Shown piece by piece: positions 23,906-36,384 of a stretch of 64,000 nucleotides of DNA. The notes beneath the pieces were generated by a model that made no database searches, had not been told where the DNA came from, and saw only the letters and a list, made by a program, of their open reading frames with translations. A program made the translations under genes and the position numbers. The stretch's first letter is position 1. The number at the start of each line of letters is the position of its first letter. The stretch spans positions 24 through 64,023 of the forward strand of contig CANNZV010002342.1 in NCBI GenBank assembly GCA_947561585.1, read 5' to 3'. This stretch comes from Caprella mutica. Taxonomy: Eukaryota > Arthropoda > Malacostraca > Amphipoda > Caprellidae.

Positions 23906-24790
23906 ATGTTCAAAAGACAATATCGCCCCCATTTAATTCCCACTCCTCGGATATAATACATATGCAATTGATTGCTGCTAGATAGGATATCCGTGCACTC
24001 TGATAGCACCGGACTAATCGAATTGAAATGGAATATTTGTCTTTATATATATAGCTACATGCTACACTATTTAGTTAATTACATTTCAAATAGATTGTAT
24101 ATGTATTGGCTATGTACTCCATTTAGTTCTGGTTATTTGCTTTATTATAGCTTAAGAGTTCATAATGATATTACAGGACTTTAATCAGAATTTTGTATAC
24201 AAATTCGAAATTAGATTGAAAAATTCTAAAAAATACAATTTAAAATACTTATTTTCATACTGTACAGTAACGATGGTAAAAACAGTTTAGAATGCCATGT
24301 AAATGAGATTTTTTTTATAGTATTATTTAATTATGATGTGAGTCATTTGTTTTAACCCTTCCTTGCTGCAATTCATTTATAAACATTTTTTTGAAAAATC
24401 TGAATTTCCCACACTATTATGATGTGTTTTCTCTTCAAGATTTGAGTGTCTGTAAAAATGACTTAAGTGTAACAGTGTGGCAAATTTTCCCTCTTTCAAT
24501 CATGAAACTTTTCGTTATTTTGTCAGATTAATTTTTTCAAAGTTCAATTTTATATTAACTGTATATCAAATACGTTCCTGTAGTCGAAGCAATGATCTCA
24601 TATGAAGTAATGAAAACCTTTTTTCACCTGAATCAGTGTCGCTAGTAGAAGAAAGTTATGAAACTGCATCATCTTCAATGAACCAAACGAAATCAATTTG
24701 TTAATATGTTACGCGATAAAAGATAGAAAATAGTTCAACAAATTAATTTATCACTTGTAAAATAGTTTCTACCCTCTTTTCTCGTGTAAG
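23906..24790. other. intergenic, nothing recognised
   Basis: No gene or element end recognised. Confidence 0.5.
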
Positions 24791-25183
24791 TTAACCCTAA
24801 TGTGTTTGACTATCAGAATGAACGGGAAGGTTTATAAGATTTTGGCAACTGAAATAGCAGCGCTGTGATTGGGTGGAGATGACCCAATCACAGCGCGCGC
24901 ATGTGTGTGTACTCCACGAAAACGTAGACTGGTGTGTTCTTAGAGGCTCACCAAACTATATTTATACATTGCCACACGCCACCAAATTACAATTAATTTA
25001 CTAATTCTCCTGATTTATGCCGATACGTAAACATTTTTTAACTGTTAAAAACAAATAGATATTTGGTATTTATATAGAAATAAAGTCAAGGAAGGCCGGT
25101 AAATTTAAAGGAATGCCATGAAAGATATAAAGTAATTAAAAAGGATGTGCCTAGAAAACACACTTCAAACTCATTAGGGTTAA
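24791..25183 (-). mobile_element. CCCTAATGAG-family MITE, 393 bp incl. TTAA ends
   Basis: Left end TTAACCCTAATGTGTTTGAC; right end TTCAAACTCATTAGGGTTAA. TTAA lies at 24791-24794 and 25180-25183. It is in the opposite orientation to the copy at 62104. The interior keeps a clean palindrome, GCGCTGTGATTGGGT at 24860-24874 and its exact reverse complement at 24882-24896. It is shorter than the 62-kb copy through internal deletion. Non-autonomous. Confidence 0.9.
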
Positions 25184-26690
25184 TCCTTTATCATATTTAG
25201 TCACTAAACTGAGTATCAAAACTTGATTGCTGAGCGGTAAAGAATTAATTACTAATTTTGCTTGTATTCAAATCATTAGAATTAGAATATTTTCTATCAG
25301 AATAGTTTTAAAACTTATTCCAAATGATAAATTGTGATGTTTGGCAGCAGAGTGTTAGCTAGAGTAATATCAGCTCCTTCTCGTTTGACGGCTGGTGACG
25401 GCCGTTAATTTCTCGTTAGATGCTGATTACGGGTCTCATTAGGGACGGGATGACAGCAGAGATTAGATTGTTAATCCTTTGGCTTTTGTCACTCAGACGT
25501 AACTCAATGCAATCGTTCAACGTCATTAGACTCTGCATCAACTTGAAGCTATCTTTATTAATGTATCACCGTATTTCAACTCAATTTAAATCAGATAAAA
25601 TAAGTTTATACTGAAAATAACAGACATTAAAAAATGGGAGAGAAATTTGGATTTAAGCAAATATTGAAAAATTTGAAATCAGAAGAGCATGTATCTTTGT
25701 AGATTAAGATTTTGGACATTATCGTAAAATATAATTTGAGACGAAACAGTTTTTTTTTCGGTAACTTTTAATAATCCTTAATTTATAATAATTAACTAAT
25801 ACAATTTCTTCGTATTATCTATCATCAATGATGATCTTTTTATCATGGATTATATTTGGCGATCCTCCACCGACGATCGGTGAATCTAATTTTCGAGCTG
25901 GGAGCAGATGCTTCCCACATCCCTTCTAAATAATAGATTCAATTTCTTCCCTCCACAACCATTTATTTAGTGTGTTTTCCATTGTGGATACCTTGGTGAA
26001 ATAAAGGTGGTGAGTGATGGTGCAGAAAGATGCGCCAGACAATACTGTGATGATATTCATGTGGAATATACATCACATGTTGTAACCGTTATTTCAATGG
26101 AATGATGTAGTGAAATGTATTATATAAACAAAGCGAATCCACGAAAAAATAGAAATGTAATTAAATTAATTTCTTATTATTATTCATCCACGATGAGTTT
26201 ATTTTGTACATGAAAATGGATAACAAATTGCAAGGGAGTTTAGAAACAATTAAACATCAAAGAAAGTGTAGAACAGAAAGAAGAAGTCACTTTGAACTTA
26301 ATTGGTAATTACTTACAAAAGGAAACGGTTCATACTACAAAAAAGAGTTACAATTATCCTGGTAAGGAAATACTTACATAAAATATACAAGAGTGAAATG
26401 TATCCAAATATATTTACCTAACAATAATTACATCAAAATGAACTTAAAAAAACATTTAATCCTAGTAACCTAACTATTAGAAGGTTGTTCAAAAACCTAG
26501 ACACTGGCACGGGTGCAACAGTCCTCACTAAAACTCATATACTATCTTAACCTATTCATTTTTCATTATTTTATCGTCATAAAAACTTTCTTTTGATATT
26601 TACACATCCATTGGTATACGCCAAAGAATATCTATCCATTCAAAATAAAATTAACAAGCAGAGATAAGAAACAAATACTGGATATACATT
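25184..26690. other. intergenic, no gene seen
   Basis: AT-rich. A slightly GC-richer patch near 25370-25450 has no convincing exon. Confidence 0.45.
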
Positions 26691-26880
26691 ATTGTATGGG
26701 CGGGGCTTGCCACTCTATACGGAGCTTGGTGTGCGCAAATATTCTCGCACATCTCACTAAGCGGCTAAGGGTTACAGGTAACTGAGTATAGTGAGACATT
26801 CACTGGAGATAGCTGTGATATACTCCTCATGTATTTTAATAAATGCTCATAATATGAGTATATTACAACATATCACTTCC
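26691..26880 (-). mobile_element. dispersed repeat family E, copy 1
   Basis: It contains 'acggagcttggtgtgcgcaaat', 'ctaagcggctaagggttaca', 'gtgagacattcac' and 'atgctcataatatgag'. The same blocks recur in the opposite orientation at 54500-54660. Ends and superfamily are not resolved. Confidence 0.7.
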
Positions 26881-27254
26881 GATTTTGCCAATCGTATGCA
26901 ACTTTTTCAAAAAGAAACGTTCATGAAAAGACAGCGACAATAGGTTACTAGAGTTAAATTATTTAATTAAAATTAAAAAAATAAAATAAAACGGATGAAG
27001 TTATGAAATGAAAAATAATAATGTAATGAAAGAGTAACTGTTGATATAATTAGTTATATACTCGTAATATAAAATAAATACAGTTATAAAACAACTAATA
27101 TGTACATATATTATATTTATAATTTTGTACCTAAAATTTAATAATCAGAGACAATTGAGAATATTAGAATAACAAATATTTCAGATTGTAATTATGTCGT
27201 TAATTACATTCATTTAATATTTTTAACTTTATATGGTGGAGTTACCATTTCCAT

Positions 27255-27440
27255 GTGACTTGGGGTGAGTTCCGAGTTATCGGTCGGTTTCATATTATTG
27301 ATCATATAATAATTAAAATAACGATCAGAGTTATATTTACTGTGTGATTAGTATCGAAAACGTAACATTTTCCGACACGAGAAAAAATATTATTCAATTT
27401 GTATCTAACTGTTCTTCATGATACATGCAGGTACCAATTA
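27255..27440 (+). mobile_element. dispersed repeat family S, partial copy
   Basis: Its left end 'gggtgagttccgagttatcggtcggttt' matches the ends of the element at 47599-47815 and a fragment at 29025-29070. The block near 27418-27440 (TCATGATACATGCAGGTACC) matches the centre of that element on the opposite strand. Confidence 0.65.
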
Positions 27441-27510
27441 CAACAGTTCAATAAACTGTTGTTAATTTACAACAGTTCAATAAACTGTTGGTAATTTACA
27501 ACAGTTCTAT
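27441..27510. repeat. 29-bp tandem repeat with internal palindrome
   Basis: Two full copies and a partial one, period 29 bp. Each contains AACAGTT, a 5-bp spacer and AACTGTT, so each unit can form a 7-bp stem. Confidence 0.85.
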
Positions 27511-28627
27511 TTCTTTAGTGTTCTCTAACAAGGCAATGCATCTCGTGACTGCATTTATTGATCTCTCTATCGATGCATTAGTGATAGAAATTACCAATGC
27601 AGTCCAGTGACTTGTGGTGATGAGGCAAAGATCTTGGCAATGCAGTTAGGGAGTATTTATAATGCGTAGTGTGATATTAAATAAAACATATACTATTAAA
27701 TTTAGCATATAGTGTAATATATAAAAAGGTAAATAAATAGTAAAATGCTAAATAAGGTGACTAAATAAATACAATGTATAGTATAATAAATACTATTACT
27801 TAAAATAAAATATAGTGAGTAATATTATACATAGTATATATTATACTTTTGAATATAAAATATTTAAAATTTAGCCCTTTGGTAAAATAGAAAATAAGAA
27901 ATATTTCTTAGTGACTTAATTTTTTGCTAGATTAATAATAATTTGTTTGCTAGGTGTAATTGTTTATATTACTTTATTAGTATAACTTATTAAAGAGCTA
28001 ACTATCATTAATAGTATGTAGAGTGATTAATAGTAGAATGGACTATATTTCCAAATATGAGGAGCTTTTTTTTCATCATTATATGAACTGAAATGAATGG
28101 CAAGATCTAATAACTAATACTAAGGTACAAATATGGCATCAATGATGTAAATTATAACTAATATAGATTATATAGCATATATAGTGTTTAAATTTTAACT
28201 AGCTAGGTGTTATGGAATACAAAAGTACATGAATTGTTTTATATTAAATCTTGACTTTAGAGTATTGTAGACAATACATCCAATGAATAGAGAATAAATT
28301 GAATAGAGTTAAAAAACAATAGTCTTATCACTTTGCATTATAATGTTATTGAATCTTAATGTCCCCATTCACTGTACTAATACGCTATGCAAATATTATA
28401 AATAATTAGTAAGTCATTAGTCTAGCAGTGTAACATTGTCTTCATTTGACAACTTTTCCAAAGAGTGAATTATGTGTGTTTATTGTGACGGTGATGATTC
28501 GACAGTATGGTAATATAGCAGTTTGGTAGAGTAGTGCCATTGACTGGTGCTCTACACCCCACACCTTCTCTCACGACTGTCAGAGTATTACTGAAGAACT
28601 GAGAATGTGTCCATTGACTGCAATAAC
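27511..28627. other. intergenic, very AT-rich, nothing recognised
   Basis: Highly AT-rich low-complexity sequence around 27670-28010. No gene. Confidence 0.5.
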
Positions 28628-28946
28628 ATTGCATCCTTCATAGCATTATATTCTTCATAGCATTATATTCTTCATAGCATTATATTCTTCATAGCATTAT
28701 ATTCTTCATAGCATTGCATCCTTCATAGCATTATATTCTTCATAGCATTATATTCTTCATAGCATTATATTCTTCATAGCATTATATTCTTCATAGCATT
28801 ATATCCTTCATAGCATTATATTCTTCATAGCATTATATTCTTCATAGCATTATATTCTTCATAGCATTATATTCTTCATAGCATTATATTCTTCATAGCA
28901 TTGTATCCTTCGTAGCATTATATTCTTCATAGCATTATATTCTTCA
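28628..28946. repeat. 17-bp tandem repeat (~19 copies)
   Basis: The unit ATTATATTCTTCATAGC is repeated with only occasional changes ('gcatcc', 'tatcc', 'cgtagc'). Confidence 0.95.
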
Positions 28947-29024
28947 CAATTTTATATGCACTTCAATTAGTCACATTATATTTCACTCCTTCTATTTCAT
29001 TCATCAAAAGGACTCACTCTTTGG

Positions 29025-29200
29025 TAGGGTAATTTACGAATTATCGGTCAGTTTCACATATTCGGTCATGGTGGCGGAAATTTCTGTCTCAGAATAATCA
29101 ATGACCTCTTAACATAATTGTCCTTTATGTAGTTTGCTGTATCCGCAAGTTTGTTTAAGACTGTTTAATGACCTGGCAAGGGGGTTCGGGGTCAGAACAC
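29025..29200 (+). mobile_element. fragments of families S and K, adjacent
   Basis: 29025-29070 ('agggtaatttacgaattatcggtcag') matches a family S end. It is followed by 29085-29200 ('taatcaatgacc', 'gtagtttgctgtatccgcaa', 'gacctggcaagggggttcgg'), which matches family K. Both are truncated, so this may be one element inserted at another. Confidence 0.55.
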
Positions 29201-29203
29201 CCC

Positions 29204-29262
29204 ATTTTACATCTAATTCACAAGTTTACATCTAATTCACAAGTTTACATCTAATTCACAGA
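29204..29262. repeat. 19-bp repeat, 3 copies
   Basis: TTTACATCTAATTCACAAG is repeated three times, the last copy slightly changed. Confidence 0.85.
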
Positions 29263-29482
29263 CCGAATATTCCGAGGCTGAATTTTCCCCTCAAAACATG
29301 TCAAAATTACTAATGTTACGTATCATTTCACAACAGTTAATGATGTTATTCGCTTTTAATAAATACACTACACATTTTATTACTCATAATTTCAACTTTT
29401 CAATTATTGTTCTTTAATAAAGTCATTATAAGACGAACTGGAATTTTTATAGAAGCTTCGGTCAAATATAAAAATCTGTATA

Positions 29483-29707
29483 CAGTGAAAAACCTGAGTT
29501 ATGAAGTATTGGTTCCTTCATAACTCAGGGACATTGATAGTTTTCTATGATTAAAATCTTGGAGAAAACTATGGTTTCCGAGCGATTACTAGGACGAGGC
29601 TTCAGAGGATTTTCCACAATTCAAACACAGAAAATACTTAATAATTCATGTCCTTCTTTACTCGATTGCTTCACAACGAAGAACTTCGTAACTCAGGAGT
29701 TTTACTG
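29483..29707. mobile_element. 225-bp pogo/Tigger-like MITE
   Basis: The left end is CAGTGAAAAACCTGAGTTA. The right end on the other strand is CAGTAAAACTCCTGAGTTA. The ends are flanked by TA at 29481-29482 and 29708-29709. CAGT..AAACC-type termini with TA duplication are known for pogo/Tigger elements of the Tc1/mariner superfamily. The 'cctgagttatgaag' motif is repeated in inverted form 20 bp further in, so the left end is itself a hairpin. The 73-residue frame at 29547-29768 overlaps this element and is not a gene. Confidence 0.82.
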
Positions 29708-30051
29708 TATTAATAATTATTTAATATTAATTCTAATAATTGGTATCCATGAATACCAATTAGAATAAAAAATAAATAATTATTATTATATCGCTTTTTG
29801 TTACATAACTGAAGGTGTGAAAGAGATCTTTCTTTTGGGAATTCATCATAGTACGTCAGTCCGTAAGATGGACCAATACGTGGAGCCACAAAATCAGGTT
29901 ATCCGAGAGCACAAGGATCGAGGTTTTTATTTTTATTTATTTTCTATAACAGGTAAATTTGATTTGATTTGACAATTCGATGTATAAGCTGGAAATTCCC
30001 CCGAATTTGTGTAAGATAATCGTTTGCCTCTATTCTCCAAATCACTACGCA

Positions 30052-32474
30052 ATTTTTTCCTATTAATGGGTAATTTTTTCCCATATATGGGTAATTTTTC
30101 CCCATATATGGTAGAGTAGAGTTTTTCCCCATATATGGGGTAATTTCTTCCCATATATGGGGTAATTTCTTCCCATATATGGGGTAATTTTTTCCTATTA
30201 ATGGGTAATTTTTTCCCATATATGGGTAATTTTTCCCCATATATGGGTAATTTCTTCCCATATATGGGTAATTTTTTCCCCATATATGGGGTAATTTCTT
30301 TCCATATATGGGGTAATTTCTTCCCATATATGGGGTAATTTTTTCCCATATATGGGTAATTTCTTCCCATATATGGGGTAATTTTTTCCCATATATGGGG
30401 TAATTTTTTCCCATATATGGGTAATTTCTTCCCATATATGGGTGATTCTTCCCCATATATGGGGTAATTTTTTCCCATATATGGGGTAATTTTTTTCCCA
30501 TATATGGGTAATTTCTTCCCATATATGGGTGATTCTTCCCCATATATGGGGTAATTTTTTCCCATATATGGGGTAATTTTTTTCCCATATATGGGTAATT
30601 TCTTCCCATATATGGGGTAATTTCTTCCCATATATGGGGAAATTTTTTTCCCATATATGGGTAATTTCTTCCCATATATGGGGTAATTTCTTCCCATATA
30701 TGGGGTAATTTTTTTCCCATATATGGGTAATTTCTTCCCATATATGGGGTAATTTCTTCCCATATATGGGTAATTTCTTCCCATATATGGGTAATTTTTT
30801 CCCATATATGGGTAATTTCTTCCCATATATGGGTAATTTCTTCCCATATATGGGTAATTTTTTCCCATATATGGGTAATTTCTTCCCATATATGGGTAAT
30901 TTTTTTCCCCATATATGGGTAATTTTTTCCCATATATGGGTAATTTCTTCCCATATATGGGGTAATTTTTTCCCATATATGGGGAAATTTTTTCCCATAT
31001 ATGGGTAATTTCTTCCCATATATGGGTGATTCTTCCCCATATATGGGGTAATTTTTTCCAATATATGGGGTAATTTTTTTCCCATATATGGGTAATTTTT
31101 TATATGGGTAATTTCTTCCCATATATGGGTAATTTCTTCCCATATATGGGTAATTTTTTCCCATATATGGGTAATTTCTTCCCATATATGGGTAATTTTT
31201 TTCCCCATATATGGGTGATTTTTTCCCATATATGGGTAATTTCTTCCCATATATGGGGTAATTTTTTCCCATTTATGGGGAAATTTTTTCCCATATATGG
31301 GTAATTTCTTCCCATATATGGGTGATTCTTCCCCATATATGGGGTAATTTTTTCCCATATATGGGGTAATTTTTTTCCCATATATGGGTAATTTCTTCCC
31401 ATATATGGGGTAATTTCTTCCCATATATGGGGTAATTTTTTCCCATATATGGGGTAATTTTTTTCCCATATATGGGTAATTTCTTCCCATATATGGGGTA
31501 ATTTCTTCCCATATATGGGGTAATTTTTTCCCATATATGGGGTAATTTTTTCCCGTATACGGGTAATTTCTTCCCATATATGGGGTAATTTTTTTCCCAT
31601 ATATGGGTAATTTCTTCCCATATATGGGGTAATTTCTTCCCATATATGGGGTAATTTTTTCTCATATATATGTTAATTTTTTCCCATATATGGGTAATTT
31701 TTTCCTATATATGGGTAATTTCTTCCCATATATGGGTAATTTTTTCCCATATATGGGTAATTTTTTCCCATATATGGGTAATTTTTTCCCATATATGGGT
31801 AATTTCTTCCCATATATGGGTAATTTTTTCTCATATATGGGTAATTTCTTCCCATATATGGGTAATTTTTTCCCATATATGGGGTAATTTTTTCCCCATA
31901 TATGGGTAATTTCTTCCCATATATGGGTAATTTCTTCCCATATATGGGTAATTTCTTCCCATATATGGGTAATTTCTTCCCATATATGGGTAATTTCTTC
32001 CCATATATGGGTAATTTCTTCCCATATATGGGTAATTTTTTCCCATATATGGGTAATTTCTTCCCATATATGGGTAATTTTTTCCCATATATGGGGTAAT
32101 TTTTTCCCCATATATGGGTAATTTTTTCCCATATATGGGTAATTTCTTCCCATATATGGGTAATTTTTTCCCATATATGGGTAATTTCTTCCCATATATG
32201 GGTAATTTTTTCCCATATATGGGTAATTTCTTCCCATATATGGGTAATTTTTTCCCATATATGGGTAATTTCTTCCCATATATGGGTAATTTCTTCCCAT
32301 ATATGGGTAATTTCTTCCCATATATGGGTAATTTTTTCCCATATATGGGTAATTTTTTCCCATATATGGGTAATTTCTTCCCATATATGGGTAATTTCTT
32401 CCCATATATGGGTAATTTCTTCCCATATATGGGTGATTTTTTCCCATATATGGGTAATTTTTTCCCATATATGG
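30052..32474. repeat. palindromic 22-25 bp satellite of CCCATATATGGG (~100 copies)
   Basis: About one hundred copies of the perfect palindrome CCCATATATGGG, separated by 'taattttttt' or 'taatttctt' spacers. Spacing varies by 1-3 bp (22-25 bp period) because of one to two extra G, C or T bases. The unit is a near inverted repeat, so both strands yield many overlapping open frames (repeating Tyr-Met-Gly-Arg/Lys-Asn-Tyr-Pro and His-Ile-Trp-Glu). None is a supported gene. The left half has more length variation and decayed units (for example 'cctattaatggg'); the right half is more homogeneous. Confidence 0.96.
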
Positions 32475-34614
32475 GAAGAAGAAACCTTGCTTCATAACGG
32501 GACAAGCGCCAATGAGAAATTTCGTATTTGCCTTTCAATTGCAGTATCTTAAATAGGAAAAGCGCAATCTTAAAATAGCGCAATACGGTAAGTTGTCAGG
32601 AAAATATTTAATTTAAAGATTTCTGTCACTCGTAATTATTTTCCAAATTTGAAATAACTTTGAAAGTAAAGTTGGAAAATCAAAGTAAATGAAATATTGT
32701 TATCAATTTCCGTAGACTTTTGGAATATTTACCCTTGCATTTCATTGAATTATTAAGAGATATTTGTAGCTGTAAAAAAATGTGTGATTGTGTATTCATC
32801 CACCAAATTAAATCACAGCTACGCAAGTTAATTAGTCAAACTTATAATTACTTGCTAATATACATTATCTTCTGTATATTTCATACCATTAAAATATTAT
32901 AACTTTTAACTTATTAGATAAATATACTAATTCTTGTTTCGAAATCCTTTTATTCCCAATTTCATATTTTCATTTTATTTTCCGTCAAGAGATGAAGTCA
33001 CAATTTATTATTTAGAAGAAAATAATCTCAATTTTTCCAACATTATTTAAATCAGAATTTGAACTTTTCTATTTCATCAAATTAAAATCTGAATTGCTAA
33101 AAATGACTTTTAATTTCATTGAATTCAACAGCAATTTTTTTCAATAGTAGGAAAAAAATTAATTCTTGGGAAACAATTCAAATATTGGGAAAAAAATTTG
33201 AATTTTAGCAAAATTTAAAATGTTGGAGAAATTTTAATCATTGAGTAAAGTTTCATATTTGTGGGAAAAATTTCAAATATTGAGAATAATTAGAAATTGT
33301 TCAGTTAAAATTGAGGAAATCCGTAATTTAATTCTCTCCCAATCGTGAAATGTTCTTCATTTTCAATCAGAAATAATTCAACGTAAATTATTAACAGTTA
33401 GTCTGGTCTATCGTTTTAGTTGGTTAATAACAAATGGCGACGATAGAGGATAAAGTTATTATGCTAAAATTAAAAATACTAACCATAATTTGAAGCAAAT
33501 TACGCTCTCTTCATAATAACTTTCTCAACTTAGTAGCAGTGCTTAACACTAAAATAACAACCTTTAATATTTCTCGCACCCGATTACTTTGCATGAGTAA
33601 CAATCACAGTTCATTATAAACATTTTACAGGAAATTAAACCAAAAAGTCCCTTATTCTCGGTAAGTCTCCACTCTCCATTAGGTGATTAAAAACTCACCA
33701 TTCACATAGAGAGTTAGGAAGGTGAACAAAAGATCAAATAACGCGTCTCTTCATTCAGGCGAATGGTAATTGCTATTTTCTCTGTTTAAATGGAAGGTTT
33801 TAAGTTACACAACTGACATTATATTTCGACTGTCTTTCGAACAACAATGCAACTGTATTATCATGTATGTTACTTTACTTGTATGTATAGTTTGGAGTGT
33901 AAATAGAAATGTTATGATATGAGCTTATCTTATTTTTAAAAATAAATGCGGAAGTAAATTAATAACATTATAATGTGTAATATAATTATTAAACTTATTT
34001 TTATTTCCTAAGCAATGGTAGAACAGTGTAGTAACAGTATATACCGCAAATAAACTTACTTTCTCTTCATCATTTCCATATTTAATTTCCATATTTGACA
34101 TTTGTCTGTCTGTTACACCTCAAACAATTCATCAAATTTAGTAAAAAAAATTATTTGCTGAAAAATGGTCATTTCGGAATGTTTGATTTTTTCGGTTACA
34201 ATAGAAATATCAGGCAATGTACTTTAATACCCAAATTTTTTAGGTGTAAGAGTCGCTACAACCTACCTATTGCGGGGCCCAATGTGGGCAAGGTGGTATT
34301 TGTGTTTTTGACCATTATATATATATACGTATGTACTTACCTTTTGAGCCAAATTTCACGTTTTTAATTCTTTTGATAAATGTGAATTGTTAATATAAAA
34401 ATGAATAGAAGTGAATGAGTTTTCACGCTACAAGAAAACCAAAAGCAATTCTGGAATGTTCGAAGGTTTTCGACAACTTTAAATTCATTCTCAATATTAA
34501 CAATATCCTGTTTTCACATCACAATACAAAATTGAAAATTTAGTATTTTTTAAATTTAATTTTTTTTAAATTTAGTATTTCTTGATTCTTTTCTTTAAAT
34601 TCTGTATTTTTTGA
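32475..34614. other. intergenic, no gene seen
   Basis: AT-rich, with a degenerate 'gaaaaatttgaaattttgg' low-complexity stretch at 33150-33300. A short inverted repeat AAAGTTATTATG (33453-33464) / CATAATAACTTT (about 33511-33522) is present. Confidence 0.5.
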
Positions 34615-34802
34615 AAATTTAGTGTTTGATGGAAATTTGGTATTATTTGAAAATTCTGTATTATTTGAAAATTTGGTATTATTTGAAAATTCTGTATTAT
34701 TTGAAAATTTGGTATTATTTGAAAATTCTGTATTATTTGAAAATTTGGTATTATTTGAAAATTCTGTATTATTTGAAAATTTGGTATTTTTTGAAAATTT
34801 AA
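34615..34802. repeat. 36-bp dimeric tandem repeat
   Basis: Two alternating 18-bp half-units (TTGAAAATTTGGTATTAT and TTGAAAATTCTGTATTAT) form a 36-bp dimer repeated about five times. Frames on both strands stay open because 18 is a multiple of three: a 70-residue plus frame and a 91-residue minus frame. Confidence 0.93.
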
Positions 34803-36280
34803 TTATTCCAAACATATTCTTTTATCAAAAGTAAACCGGTATTAAGATGTAAAATCAACTTTGTAGCTTTATATGAAATGTAACAAGCATTCTAAAACTA
34901 TCTCAATCTTTTTTTCTGACATGTAACATAGTACACGTCATGTAACATTGCTAAAACTATTGCCTAAATCGAACGAAAGAGTCACACGAATGAGAAATGA
35001 TTATTTTGCATATTAAGTACATTTACTTTGCCAATTTTAGAACAACAATTGGTTCTCAAGTAAGAAAGTTGGTCCTTCACTACCCCTTTTAAGTAACATT
35101 TAGAAATTAGATACAATAAATTTCCTTCTTGTTGCATGATTTTTAATTTCTATCAGAGATAGATAAATGATTACTTTAACTAAATTAGAAATTATTTAAT
35201 ATCTAAAGGGTTGAATTTGAATGAACTCCTTACAACTTCTGTCATTAAATTCGTATACTCTATGGCCCAATGCTATACTATTTTCATCATTATTCAATTT
35301 ATAACTTAGCTAAATAAGAGGGTTTGTTATGTTATTCCGCTATTTTGTTGTTTAAAACCAATTTCAGAATAACTCTTTTTTCAAATAGTTTGAAAGCATT
35401 TTGTGGCTATTCCAATTTAGTAATTCAGTATCCCTGATACTCCGCTGTTCATTCTCACGTATCATGGATACTCCAGTTTAATAAAGGTGGAAATATCTAA
35501 CAAAAGAATATCCCTCTGCAATAACAGAAGGTTCGAATTCTCCATTGTTAGACTATGAGGGCTGGAAATTCGGCCCAATGATTTCCTGCTATTGGGATTG
35601 CGACAAATCTCTGTTGGTAAATTCCTATTGTAAATTTAATATAATAACTAAAGTAGGACTCCTAAAATTATAATTCAATTTGTTAATAATTAATCATTGT
35701 TAAACCTTCTGCACTATTGGTAATTTGATTTAAAAAAAACCTAGAAAATGATTTATTTTAATGTAATCAGATATATATTTTACTACAAAACTGCTTCGAA
35801 ATGTATTTTGAGATAAAATAATCGTAAAAAGATGTTGACTAAGAGTAATATCATTTGATACAATCCACCCATCCGAACTATAGTAACCGTATCATTTTCC
35901 ACCACTGACTCTGATCCTACTGTTCCGTATTTCTTTTTTCATCTGCTGCGCATATTCGCACTCGTGAATAGCACAGCTAGTCTTTATTAACTGATAAATA
36001 AACACATTAACTGCAGTATACTGGCCAATAAACGTTGCTTGCAAACACCATTGCCTCTTTGTATCAGATTGACCTGAAAAGAGTTACGTCATTTCCCGAT
36101 ATTGGTTAATTGCAATAGAGTAAAAAGTTGTAAGATTTCCACCCTAGGTACCTAGTACAGTGGGATGGTCTTTTGAACTAGGGACTAGGTTAACATAACT
36201 ATCTGTGTAATGTTAGCTGCAATGTTTATTTATATATTGCTAAAAGATGCAAATGATGTCACTATTATTCATACAACTAT
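34803..36280. other. intergenic, nothing recognised
   Basis: No gene or mobile-element end recognised. Confidence 0.5.
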
Positions 36281-36384
36281 ACTAACCTCTATAACTAATA
36301 ATTTTGTCGGTGTAGTGTATTCACCCTAAATGTAACTATATTTACTACACCGACAAAATTGTTTTACGAGTTATAGAGGTTGGT
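36281..36384. other. 104-bp hairpin, ~37-bp arms
   Basis: The left arm starts ACTAACCTCTATAACT and ends TTTTGTCGGTGTAGT. The right arm is its reverse complement with about 4 bp extra in the middle ('ttttacgag' against 'ctaata'). The loop is about 25 bp ('gtattcaccctaaatg..'). It could be a tiny foldback MITE or a transcribed hairpin. No second copy was noticed in the window. Confidence 0.88.

Noticed and set aside
29933..32583. Many overlapping 65-481 residue frames on both strands
   Set aside because: All are translations of the CCCATATATGGG satellite. Frame changes occur every time the spacer length changes.
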